From DUAL01 sp964478325 (GTDB lineage Bacteria > Bacteroidota > Bacteroidia > Flavobacteriales > BACL11): a stretch of 14,771 nt of DNA. The DNA is taken from the NCBI GenBank assembly GCA_964478325.1, contig CAYZIA010000030.1:1-14771 (forward strand). The letters run 5' to 3'. The notes beneath the pieces are model-generated. The model had not been told where the DNA came from. It saw only the letters and a program-made list of their open reading frames with translations, and did not search any database. The position numbers and the translations under genes were made by a program. Positions 7,344 to 14,690 of the stretch are shown piece by piece (position 1 is the stretch's first letter; the number at the start of each line of letters is the position of its first letter).

Positions 7344-7746
7344 AATCTAAATGAGATTGCAAAATAATTGCAGCACTAACCTTATCTACAAGTGTCTTAT
7401 CTCTTCTCTTACTTTTTTTTGTTCCAGCATCCAAAATACTTTGTTTAGCTATTTTTGAAGTAAAACGTTCATCAATTCTTTTAATTGGAATATTCGGATA
7501 TTTTATAGATAGTTTTTTTACAAAATTCTCTGTCATTTCTGTACTATCAGTTGCAGTACCATCTAGATTTTTTGGCTCGCCTACTACAAATCTATCAATA
7601 TCTTCCTTTTCCAACAATTCTATTAAAAAAGGGAAGAACTGCTTTGTCTCAATTGTTGTAAGAGAGCTAGCAATTATCTGTAAAGAATCAGAAATTGCAA
7701 CTCCAACTCTTTTTTCCCCATAATCAATTCCAAGAACTTTTGCCAT
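7336..7746 (-). CDS. ruvX: RuvX/YqgF-family RNase H-like nuclease
   Basis: 136 residues, normal for YqgF/RuvX. The family has an RNase H fold and is described as a Holliday junction resolvase-like protein and as involved in 5' end processing of 16S pre-rRNA; the latter is likely its essential role. Visible motifs are GIDYGEKRVGVAISD (6-20, metal ligand Asp8), VVGEPKNLDG (54-63, where family members often have GLP), IDERFTS (91-97) and DKVSAAIILQ (121-130, acidic ligand Asp121). Its ATG shares one base with the stop codon of the upstream peptidase gene (TAATG), which suggests cotranscription and translational coupling. If translation of the broken peptidase stops early, this coupling would be lost, so ruvX may depend on another promoter. 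Confidence 0.94.
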   Translation of the reverse strand: MAKVLGIDYGEKRVGVAISDSLQIIASSLTTIETKQFFPFLIELLEKEDIDRFVVGEPKNLDGTATDSTEMTENFVKKLSIKYPNIPIKRIDERFTSKIAKQSILDAGTKKSKRRDKTLVDKVSAAIILQSHLDSK

Positions 7747-9082
7747 TATTGTTTTACAATCTGATAGGTTATATTCTCCGGATAAATCTTAATTAGATAA
7801 GTTCCAGCTTCAAACTTAGAAATATCAAAGTTCCATTTCTTAGTTGCGATATTCACAGCTTTCTGAATTACTTTTCCATTTAAATCCAGAATCTCAATGT
7901 CATGCAATTTATTGTTTTCAAAAGAAATAGAGAATGTTCCTATTGTAGGATTAGGAAACAGCTTAATATCGACAAAATTCTCAGTAATTGAAGAAGTATT
8001 TAAAGCAATAGGAGGAAATACAATATAATCAATCCAAGCACAATCTTGTCCACTTTGCCAATTACCATCTTTTTCATATTCCCATTTAAAAGTATTTTGC
8101 CCTACACCCACAGGATAAGTTGCTAAAGTCCATGGTTTATTTCCTGACCATTCTGACATTTTTGCCCCATTTATCTTAAACTTCAAAAAATCATAATCTT
8201 CCTCTGATGAAACAGAATAATAGAAAGAAATATCTCCAGCAGCAAGAACATTTACTATTATTGAAAGTTCCGACTCCTCTCCATCAGGCAAACCATCAAA
8301 TGATTTACTACAATAAGTTCCCTCATAAGGTAATATACTATCAATACTCCAAGGATAAATACCTTGAATCCAAGAGTAATTGGTAAAATTTCCTACCTCA
8401 TAATCTTCATCAATTATTCCAATCACATCTGAGAAAGTAAAGTTATATGTATAAATCCCATTATCTAAATCAAAAGGAAAATGAGCTAAACTACCAAGAG
8501 GAGTAAGTGGATCAATATCAATTGTAAATACTGCATTTAAAGATTGATTAATAATTAAATTATTAATATTAACTATATTAGAAGTTATAGTAACAAAGTT
8601 GCTTAAACAGGATAAGCTTGCAGTTAGATTACTAACATCAGCATGACCAGAATTTACTATTTCCACAATAATATCTACTGTTTCTCCAGCATCTAATTTT
8701 CCATTTCCATTTCCGCTTATCATATCATCAATAGTAAAAGAAATATGCCCAAGAAGTGGAGCATTTAAAACAACTTGAATATAAGAATTCCAAGAGTTTC
8801 CACTTACATCCATTACATCTAACTGAAACTGAACTTGATGTTGGTCAGGAATATTATTATCTACTAAAAAAGTAAAAGCATTTGTAATATTGGCTGTCTG
8901 ATTAGCATTAACAATAGAAACAAAATCTAAACTATCGGTAATGGTAATATATTGATTATTTGTGCTCAACTTAACACTTATATTATTAGCATTTACCGAG
9001 CCCAAATTCTGCAGGTCAATGTCTAAATGAATTACTTCCCCATAATCTATTACCCCATTATTATTTCCAAAACTATCATCAA
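7746..9082 (-). CDS. C25 peptidase, C-terminal segment with T9SS sorting domain
   Basis: This frame is open from 9149 and recognisable from about 9100 (LLIDDSFGNNNGVIDYGE), a D/N-rich linker common in these secreted proteins. Two beta-sandwich repeats with IDD.NGNG.LDAGE-like loops follow, then a galactose-binding/MAM-like domain (about EVGNFTNYSWIQGIYPW to CAWIDYIVFPP). The last ~75 residues are a type A T9SS C-terminal domain: VDIKLFPNPTIGTFSISFEN, IEILDLNGKV, and the KIYPENITYQIVKQ end. The only upstream in-frame start in the clean open part is TTG at 9005, inside the linker, so independent translation is unlikely. The stop overlaps the ruvX start. Confidence 0.75.
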
Positions 9083-9754
9083 TTAATAACTCGGACAGAT
9101 CACAAAAGGAGCATTTGTAGTAATTACTGAAACCGTTCCAAAATATGGTTCACGGAACTGTTTGGTGACAACTAAATCAGCAGTCCCAATATTACTAAAA
9201 GGAGAAAAATTTAAAGTAACCATTCCGCTTTGCCCAACAATCTGAGCATCTAGCAAAACACCATTCATAGAGAGCGCAACATAAGCATGCTCTTCTGCTG
9301 TAACAGAAAGCGTAGAAGTACCAACAGGAACTACCGAAGAATGCATTACATTCATAGCTACAGGAACACCAAAATAAGGCATTAGAGATGGGTCTCCCAT
9401 AAGATGATAGATTTCCCAATAGTACTGCTCTGAACCTCCTGCTTGGGTTACAGCCAAATTTCCGGAATGAATCATTTGTCCTTGAGTTATAAACCAATCA
9501 GTTTGAAGCTCGCCATTTTCATGCCAAGTACAATCATAAACGCCTAAACCTGTTTGTGCGTAAGTAGGATTTGTAGGAGGTGGTGTCGTTCCATTTCCTA
9601 CTCCCCACCAATAATCCTCATCCCAATAGGTATTATTACTTCCACCAATATAACCAACTGCCCCTTTGCTATCAGCACGTAAAAGTGCCTCTCCAAAACA
9701 TTCTGGAACATCAAATTTATTAGATTGACAACAATTTCCAATTATCAAGCCATA
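9083..9754 (-). CDS. C25 peptidase, middle segment (catalytic Cys and start of Ig-like domain)
   Basis: This is the same frame as the upstream segment, directly after the TAG. It opens YGLIIGNCCQSNKFDVPECF, aligned with the gingipain IGNCC block that holds the catalytic cysteine (Cys489 in read-through numbering). It continues through GAVGYIGGSNNTYWDEDYWW and YYWEIYHLMGDPSLMPYFG, the conserved end of the C25 domain, and then an Ig-like beta domain (MNVMHSSVVPVG... to ITTNAPFV). The only in-frame start near the beginning is TTG at 9748, with no sign that it is used. It ends at TAA 9083-9085 just where the following domain should begin. Confidence 0.7.
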   Translation of the reverse strand, partial: YGLIIGNCCQSNKFDVPECFGEALLRADSKGAVGYIGGSNNTYWDEDYWWGVGNGTTPPPTNPTYAQTGLGVYDCTWHENGELQTDWFITQGQMIHSGNLAVTQAGGSEQYYWEIYHLMGDPSLMPYFGVPVAMNVMHSSVVPVGTSTLSVTAEEHAYVALSMNGVLLDAQIVGQSGMVTLNFSPFSNIGTADLVVTKQFREPYFGTVSVITTNAPFVICPSY

Positions 9755-11197
9755 CTAATTTGTATTTTGTAAAGAAGGGACATTAGAGGTAGAAAAGCTA
9801 GGATCAGACCAGCCAGAAGAACCACAATGAGCTGTGTAATTCGCAAAAGCAACCCCTCCACTCACATCTCCAATAATTGCTGAAGAAGCTGCTGGCATAC
9901 CAGAAGTAATTGGGCTTCCTGAACCATATAAATAAGTATAGGAAGTAAGTCCGTGAGCCGTATTAAAATAATTATCATTTCCGTAATTTATTTGACCATT
10001 TCCATAAGTTGGTGCCATAGAAGCATCTACTCCTGCTACCATCACTACTTTATCTAAATAGGAGGGGTCTGGCATAGTATATTTTTCATATTCTAATGTT
10101 TTTAAGATCTGAGGGGTTAACTCTTCTGGTATTGTTGCAGAAAATCTTCCATAATACATTTCTGGATAAAAATCTCCTCCACCATCCATCTCACAATAAT
10201 ACATATCAGACAGATGAGTACCAGTACTACCATTAAAAGATGGTACTTGGGCATCATCTCCAACTAAAAGCACATAGCTAGGAGCAGGATTATTAATGGT
10301 TGCATTATCATACATATTTTTAATAAAAGCTTTTATTGAAGCTGTAGTATTACCAACATTTGGGTCGTTTGTATAGCCCTCTACTACCTCAAATCCCTTT
10401 TTTATTTTCCACTCCACAAATGGTTGTAAAATAGTTTCAAATATAGGGTCAGAAATAATCACATATTTTACAGGATAAGTGGTGATTACATCCTTAGTAG
10501 GTAATGGTAAATAATTTACAAACTGCTTGAATTGATGTTCAAAATTTAGATTAAAATATTTTTTTCGAATATTTATATCCTCAAGATATTTAGCGTTCTT
10601 GAAAACAATCTTTACTTCAATCTTAGTAATGATCTTTAGCTCATTTGTTATCGGATTATAACTAAAAGGCGAAATATTTAATCGAGCCATCTGCATCTCT
10701 CTCAGCTTTCCTAATAATTCTATTTTAATTGGAATACTCTCAGACAATTGATTAATTTTATAATAACCTCTATCAAAAATAAAGGGTACCTCTTCTGCAT
10801 TATCTCCTTTTGAGATAGAGGGTTGATTTGGAAAAATAGGTAAATAAATTCCATAATCAGACAATGAAATTATTTGCTCTTGTTTATTTATAATCTTCGC
10901 AACTGCTTGTCCGCCAAATGGAACTCTAAAAAGTTTTTTTAAAACCGGAAGTTCTGGTTTCCCAAACTTTTTATCAGCAACATAGCCATTAACAATTAGC
11001 TTTACAAAATCACCTTCTTTAGTTTTTAAGATCTGAGTATTTATCTTAGAAAAATGATTTATGAAAGAAAATTCACTTGCAGAGTTTTCTGTAACTTCAA
11101 AATAGTTATGTTCCTCATTTAGTTTTATTTCTTCTGAGAAAGAAATAAAAAAAGTAAAAAAGAAAGTCGAAAAAAGTAGAATTAGTTTTTTTATCAT
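9755..11197 (-). CDS. C25 peptidase, N-terminal segment (propeptide and first half of catalytic domain)
   Basis: 480 residues to the TAG. The signal peptide covers about residues 1-21 (MIKKL, then a Phe/Leu-rich core). The propeptide spans roughly 25-230 and includes GKPELPVLKKLFRVPFGG, typical of gingipain propeptides. The catalytic domain begins near 245 (VKYVIISDPIFE...), with YVLLVGDDAQVPSF, the LSDMYYCEMDGGGDFYPEMY substrate-side segment, and NYTAHCGSSGWSDP containing the presumed catalytic histidine, His457. If made alone it would lack the nucleophilic cysteine and the sorting tail, so it should be inactive and not secreted by T9SS. A -7 type box CAAATTTA (11217-11224; TAAATTTG on the minus strand) lies 20 bases upstream of the ATG. 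Confidence 0.75.
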   Translation of the reverse strand: MIKKLILLFSTFFFTFFISFSEEIKLNEEHNYFEVTENSASEFSFINHFSKINTQILKTKEGDFVKLIVNGYVADKKFGKPELPVLKKLFRVPFGGQAVAKIINKQEQIISLSDYGIYLPIFPNQPSISKGDNAEEVPFIFDRGYYKINQLSESIPIKIELLGKLREMQMARLNISPFSYNPITNELKIITKIEVKIVFKNAKYLEDINIRKKYFNLNFEHQFKQFVNYLPLPTKDVITTYPVKYVIISDPIFETILQPFVEWKIKKGFEVVEGYTNDPNVGNTTASIKAFIKNMYDNATINNPAPSYVLLVGDDAQVPSFNGSTGTHLSDMYYCEMDGGGDFYPEMYYGRFSATIPEELTPQILKTLEYEKYTMPDPSYLDKVVMVAGVDASMAPTYGNGQINYGNDNYFNTAHGLTSYTYLYGSGSPITSGMPAASSAIIGDVSGGVAFANYTAHCGSSGWSDPSFSTSNVPSLQNTN

Positions 11198-11383
11198 GAG
11201 ATGATTTAGTTATTTACAAATTTAAGAAAATTGAATATATTATTTAGATTCTTATTAAAACATCTTATTTGTTAAAAAATTAAAGAAAAACGCAACTTTA
11301 TTCTTTTATAGTCGCATAAATTTCTTGATTTTTGATTTTACCGCTTCTTCTATCTCTACTATCCGCTATCATTTTACCTTTTC

Positions 11384-11423
11384 ACATTATCAAATCTTCA
11401 CATTGTTACATTAATACATTAAT
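11384..11423. repeat. 8-bp periodic ACATT repeat
   Basis: Units start every 8 bases: ACATTATC (11384), AAATCTTC (11392, degenerate), ACATTGTT (11400), ACATTAAT (11408) and ACATTAAT (11416). The array overlaps the likely -33 element of the dapD promoter and stops 2 bases before its -7 box. ACATT-rich arrays of this kind occur between genes of other Bacteroidota as far as I recall; their role is unknown to me. Confidence 0.6.
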
Positions 11424-11433
11424 TATATCTTTG
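11404..11433 (+). promoter_or_regulatory. dapD promoter with very short leader
   Basis: TTG (11404-11406), 19 bases, and TATCTTTG (11426-11433), an exact TAnnTTTG -7 box. Only four bases (CCCT) separate the box from the dapD ATG at 11438, so transcription would start at or within a few bases of the start codon. Confidence 0.7.
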
Positions 11434-11437
11434 CCCT

Positions 11438-12253
11438 ATGAATAAGTGGAAATCAATTATCGAGAATGCGTGGGAAAACCGAGAACTTTTAAAAGAAAGT
11501 GAAACTTTGAATTGCATCAATGCTATCATTGAAGAAATAGATAAAGGAAGATTACGTACTGCACAGCCAACAGAAAATGGATGGAAAGTAAATAATTGGA
11601 TTAAAAAAGCAGTTATTCTTTATTTTCCTATTTGCAAAATGGAAACTATTGAATTAGGTCCATTGGAATTTCATGATAAAATGAAACTTAAAAGCAGATA
11701 TGCTGATCTTGGTGTTCGTATTGTACCTCATGCAGTTGCCCGTTATGGTGCTTATTTAGCTCCTGGCGTTATTATGATGCCCTCTTATGTAAATATTGGT
11801 GCTTATGTGGATAGTGGCACTATGATAGATACCTGGGCAACTGTTGGTTCTTGTGCTCAAATTGGAAAAAACGTACATCTATCAGGAGGTGTTGGAATTG
11901 GTGGTGTTTTAGAGCCTATGCAAGCTACTCCTGTTATTATTGAAGATAATGCTTTTATTGGTTCACGCTCTATTGTAGTGGAAGGTGTTATAATTGAAAA
12001 AGAAGCTGTACTTGGTGCTAATGTAGTTCTTACTTCCTCTACTAAAATAATTGATGTAAGCGGTAATGTGCCAATAGAACACAAAGGAATTATTCCTAGT
12101 AGATCGGTAGTAATTCCAGGAAATTTGGCTAAACAATTTCCTGCTGGAGAGTATGGTGTACCTTGTGCTCTTATCATTGGAAAACGTAAAGAAAGTACAG
12201 ATAAAAAAACATCCTTAAATGATGTCCTAAGGGATTATAACATTGCTGTTTAA
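11438..12253 (+). CDS. dapD: 2,3,4,5-tetrahydropyridine-2,6-dicarboxylate N-succinyltransferase
   Basis: 271 residues, the usual DapD length. The enzyme transfers succinyl from succinyl-CoA to tetrahydrodipicolinate in the succinylase route to meso-diaminopimelate and lysine, so it feeds both peptidoglycan and protein synthesis in the cytoplasm. The N-terminal helical domain includes GRLRTAQPTENGWKVNNWIK (38-57). From about 100 to 235 the sequence shows the hexapeptide pattern of a left-handed beta helix, including PSYVNIGAYVDSGTMIDTWA and GGVGIGGVLEP (150-160). It is the first gene of a tight plus-strand group; the GT9 gene starts 5 bases after its stop. The ATG is fixed by the conserved MNKWKSIIENAW start and sits right after the promoter. 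Confidence 0.97.
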   Translation: MNKWKSIIENAWENRELLKESETLNCINAIIEEIDKGRLRTAQPTENGWKVNNWIKKAVILYFPICKMETIELGPLEFHDKMKLKSRYADLGVRIVPHAVARYGAYLAPGVIMMPSYVNIGAYVDSGTMIDTWATVGSCAQIGKNVHLSGGVGIGGVLEPMQATPVIIEDNAFIGSRSIVVEGVIIEKEAVLGANVVLTSSTKIIDVSGNVPIEHKGIIPSRSVVIPGNLAKQFPAGEYGVPCALIIGKRKESTDKKTSLNDVLRDYNIAV

Positions 12254-12258
12254 TAATA

Positions 12259-13224
12259 GTGAGAGTTTTAATTATACAAACTGCTTTTATTGGAGATGTG
12301 ATTTTAGCTACACCAGTTATTGAAAAACTGCACAAATTCTTCCCTAATTCTAAAATTGATTTTTTGCTAAGAAAAGGTAATCAGGGGCTTTTAGAAAATC
12401 ATCCTCATATTAGTAAAGTTCTAATATGGGATAAGACAAAAAAGAAGCAAAAAAATCTAATAAAAATTTTACAATTAGTAAGAAAAGAAAAGTACGATTA
12501 TGTAATTAATTTACAAAGATTTTTTTCAACTGGTTTTATTACCGCCTTTTCAAAAGGGAAAACAACAATTGGTTTTGATAAAAATCCATTTTCTTTCTTA
12601 TTTACAAATAGTATAAAGCATAAGGTTGAGAGCGGAGTACATGAGATAGAGAGAAATCTAAATTTGATAGAAAAAATAACCGATAATAAATTAGTAAATC
12701 CTAAACTTTATCCATCAAAAGAGGATTTAAAAGTAGTTGATAATTACCTGTCTCAACCTTATATTTGCATTGCACCAATTTCGATTTGGTTTACCAAACA
12801 ATTTCCTATTGAAAGATGGATAAAATTGATAGATAAAATAGATAAAAAGATATATTTGATTGGGGGGAATAAGGATTTTGAAAAATGTGAAAATATTATA
12901 AAAGATTGTCAACATAATGACGTGATAAATCTCTGCGGAAAATTAAGTCTTTTGCAATCGGCAGCACTTATAAAAAATGCAGAAATGAATTACGTAAACG
13001 ATTCAGCTCCAATGCATTTAGCTTCTGCAATGAATGCGTCAACTACAACAATATTTTGCTCCACAATTCCTGATTTTGGTTTCGGACCATTAGCCAGTAA
13101 TTCAAAAGTAGTAGAAATAAACGAAAAGCTAAACTGTCGTCCTTGTGGATTACATGGACTTACAAAATGTCCGGAAAAACATTTTAAATGTGCAAATGAC
13201 ATTTTAATTCAAGATATTATTTAA
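12259..13224 (+). CDS. GT9-family glycosyltransferase (heptosyltransferase-like)
   Basis: 321 residues. The N-terminal Rossmann half starts VLIIQTAFIGDVILATPVIE, the hallmark of the WaaC/WaaF/WaaQ heptosyltransferase group, and the C-terminal half has the donor-binding motif NDSAPMHLASAMN. Near the end is a cysteine cluster, CRPCGLHGLTKCPEKHFKC (Cys293, 296, 304, 311), seen in several Bacteroidota members as far as I recall, with a possible metal or structural role. It likely adds a sugar to the LPS or lipooligosaccharide core at the inner membrane; donor and acceptor cannot be read from sequence. The start is GTG at 12259, chosen because the motif begins at once after it. The stop shares a base with the next ATG (TAATG at 13222-13226). 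Confidence 0.9.
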   Translation: MRVLIIQTAFIGDVILATPVIEKLHKFFPNSKIDFLLRKGNQGLLENHPHISKVLIWDKTKKKQKNLIKILQLVRKEKYDYVINLQRFFSTGFITAFSKGKTTIGFDKNPFSFLFTNSIKHKVESGVHEIERNLNLIEKITDNKLVNPKLYPSKEDLKVVDNYLSQPYICIAPISIWFTKQFPIERWIKLIDKIDKKIYLIGGNKDFEKCENIIKDCQHNDVINLCGKLSLLQSAALIKNAEMNYVNDSAPMHLASAMNASTTTIFCSTIPDFGFGPLASNSKVVEINEKLNCRPCGLHGLTKCPEKHFKCANDILIQDII

Positions 13225-13973
13225 TGAAAAGAATTACAGCTATCATACCGACTCTTAATGAACAACACAACATTGTTGACGCAATAAAATCTATTAATTT
13301 TGCTGATGAAATTATGGTTGTAGATTCTTTCAGTACGGATAAAACAATTGAATTAGCAACTCCACTTGCTGATACTATCTTACAAAGAGAATATGAAAAC
13401 TCTGCATCACAAAAGAATTGGTCAATTCCTCAAGCAAAATACAAGTGGATCTTACTTTTGGATGCAGATGAGAGAGTAAAAGAAGAATTAAAAAAAGAAG
13501 TATTATCAGTTTTAGAATCGAAAACAAATTATGATGGTTTTTGGATAAAGAGAGAAAATTACTTTATGGGGAAAAGAGTCTATTTTAGCGGCTGGAGAGG
13601 AGATAGAGTTATTCGTCTTTTCAAGCGAGATGAGTGTAAATATGAAAAAAAACATGTTCATGCTGAGATAGTTAGTGAAGGGAAAATTGGAATTCTGAAA
13701 AACAAACTCATTCATAATACTTTTAAAAATAAAGAGGATTATTTTAAGAAATTAAAAAGATATGCAAAATGGCAGGCAAAAGATTATGATCAAAAAACAG
13801 GAAATATCACAATCTTCCATACAACTATAAAACCAATATTTCGCTTTATAAAACATTATTTTATTCAATTAGGAATATTAGATGGCTATGTTGGTTTTAT
13901 CATTTCCTTTTACCAAGCAAAAGCAGTAAAAATGCGTTATAAATACTTGAAAGATTTGCGTAATGCAGAATGA
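13224..13973 (+). CDS. GT2-family glycosyltransferase (WaaE/KdtX-like)
   Basis: 249 residues with a GT-A fold. The start is ITAIIPTLNEQHNIVDAI, the nucleotide-sugar part VVDSFSTDKT is at 32-41, and the metal-binding DAD motif is in LLLDADERV (Asp80/Asp82). The layout KKHVHAEIVSEGKIGILKNK and a C-terminal basic/aromatic stretch (FRFIKHYFIQLGILDGYVGF) that can lie on the membrane are typical of the LPS core glucosyltransferase group WaaE/KdtX. With the GT9 gene just upstream (shared base, coupled translation), it probably acts in the same lipooligosaccharide or surface glycan pathway. Its end overlaps the next gene by 11 bases. Confidence 0.9.
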   Translation: MKRITAIIPTLNEQHNIVDAIKSINFADEIMVVDSFSTDKTIELATPLADTILQREYENSASQKNWSIPQAKYKWILLLDADERVKEELKKEVLSVLESKTNYDGFWIKRENYFMGKRVYFSGWRGDRVIRLFKRDECKYEKKHVHAEIVSEGKIGILKNKLIHNTFKNKEDYFKKLKRYAKWQAKDYDQKTGNITIFHTTIKPIFRFIKHYFIQLGILDGYVGFIISFYQAKAVKMRYKYLKDLRNAE

Positions 13974-14508
13974 AATAAATAAGGCATTAGAAGTTTTAAA
14001 AAATGGAGGGACAATCCTATACCCTACTGATACTATCTGGGGAATTGGATGTGATGCTAGAAATGCAAGTGCAGTTAGAAAAATCTTTGATATAAAAAAA
14101 AGAGATGAGAGCAAAGCTATGATCTCTTTAGTTTGTAATACTGAGATGATTAATAAATATACTAATTCAAATCAACTTCAAATTTCACTCTCAGATAAAC
14201 CTACTTCAGTTATTTATCAAAATGTTAATGGTTTAGCAAATAACTTAATTGCCAAAGATAAAACGGCTGCTTTCAGAATTAGTAAAGATAAATTTTGCGA
14301 TAGATTAGTTTCAGAATTTGGATTTCCTGTTGTATCTACTTCTGCAAATATTAGCGGCAAGGATCTTCCTAAAAGATTCTCAGAAATACATACTGAAATA
14401 AAAGATAATGTTGATTATGTAGTAAATTTGCGAAAAAAGGAAATCATGAATAAAGTGTCTGAGATTTTACTAATTAATAAAGATGGCAGTATAAAAAGAA
14501 TACGATAA
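13963..14508 (+). CDS. tsaC: L-threonylcarbamoyladenylate synthase (TsaC/Sua5/YrdC family)
   Basis: 181 residues, consisting of a single YrdC domain without the extra Sua5 C-terminal domain. The enzyme makes threonylcarbamoyl-AMP from threonine, bicarbonate and ATP, the first step of the t6A modification at A37 of ANN-decoding tRNAs. Recognisable parts are ILYPTDTIWGIGCDA (18-32), IFDIKKRDESKAM (41-53) and FPVVSTSANISGKDLPKRFS. The YciO-type paralogues share the fold, so TsaC activity is likely but not certain. The ATG lies inside the end of the GT2 gene, and the following cca-like ORF begins 2 bases after the stop, consistent with one transcript. Confidence 0.9.
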   Translation: MQNEINKALEVLKNGGTILYPTDTIWGIGCDARNASAVRKIFDIKKRDESKAMISLVCNTEMINKYTNSNQLQISLSDKPTSVIYQNVNGLANNLIAKDKTAAFRISKDKFCDRLVSEFGFPVVSTSANISGKDLPKRFSEIHTEIKDNVDYVVNLRKKEIMNKVSEILLINKDGSIKRIR

Positions 14509-14510
14509 GT

Positions 14511-14690
14511 ATGAATCTAAAATCTTCATTAAAGAATCCTATCTTTAAAACTATCTCTGAGATTGCTGATGAATTGAATTACCCTACTTATGTTATAGGT
14601 GGATGGGTGCGAGATTTACTTATTAATAGAAAGCAAACAAAAATAATTAAAGTGAAGAATTTAGGTAATTTTGGTTATATAGTAATTTGA
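14511..14690 (+). pseudogene. Truncated CCA-adding enzyme/poly(A) polymerase-type nucleotidyltransferase
   Basis: A 59-codon ORF starts MNLKSSLKNPIF and contains NYPTYVIGGWVRDLLINRKQ (24-42), the diagnostic N-terminal motif of class II CCA-adding enzymes and poly(A) polymerases (x-VGGxVRDLLL). In the family the next residues should be the catalytic D-x-D segment (for example KDIDIVV). Here the sequence changes after about residue 44 (around 14643) to IIKVKNLGNFGYIVI and stops at TGA (14688-14690). The full gene is normally over 450 codons, so the product would be inactive. Either something is inserted here or the sequence is rearranged or misassembled. It starts 2 bases after the tsaC stop, as an operon member would. 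Confidence 0.75.

Larger units (their letters stand above)
7746..11197 (-). pseudogene. Interrupted C25 (gingipain-family) cysteine peptidase secreted by T9SS
   Basis: Read through, this locus encodes a protein of about 1,150 residues: signal peptide, gingipain-type propeptide, C25 catalytic domain, Ig-like and beta-sandwich domains, and a T9SS sorting tail. It is broken twice. An in-frame TAG (9755-9757) sits between the catalytic His motif and the catalytic Cys motif, where related proteins tend to have Lys; a single A-to-T change of AAG would explain it. At 9083-9085 the frame ends in TAA and the homologous sequence continues in the -1 frame, which is open from 9149. The remaining domains look well preserved, so the damage is recent, or one or both lesions are sequence errors, or the stops are read through. 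TAG is an ordinary stop here (rplT and uvrA end with it). Confidence 0.8.
11198..11437. other. Divergent intergenic region between the C25 gene and dapD
   Basis: 240 bases without a gene. The left part holds the -7 box for the minus-strand peptidase gene (11217-11224). The middle (about 11230-11375) is AT-rich with pyrimidine-rich stretches and no feature I recognise. The right end carries the 8-bp periodic repeat and the dapD promoter. Confidence 0.7.

Noticed and set aside
9083..9100. Programmed -1 ribosomal frameshift in the C25 gene
   Set aside because: No X XXY YYZ slippery heptamer or clear stimulatory hairpin was seen near the stop, and the gene carries a second, unrelated lesion.
9195..9497. 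100-aa ORF on the minus strand within the C25 peptidase region
   Set aside because: It is in another frame under well-conserved C25/Ig-like coding sequence and has an unnatural Cys/Arg/Ser-rich composition; a shadow.
9755..9757. TAG as a pyrrolysine or reassigned codon
   Set aside because: TAG ends rplT and uvrA normally here, and pyrrolysine is not known in this group; mutation or sequence error is simpler.
11384..11423. CRISPR-like array
   Set aside because: Units are only 8 bp, contiguous and without spacers; it is a short phased repeat next to a promoter.
11857..12177. 106-aa antisense ORF inside dapD
   Set aside because: It lies fully under the strongly conserved beta-helix part of dapD and has low-complexity P/T/S/I content expected of a shadow frame.
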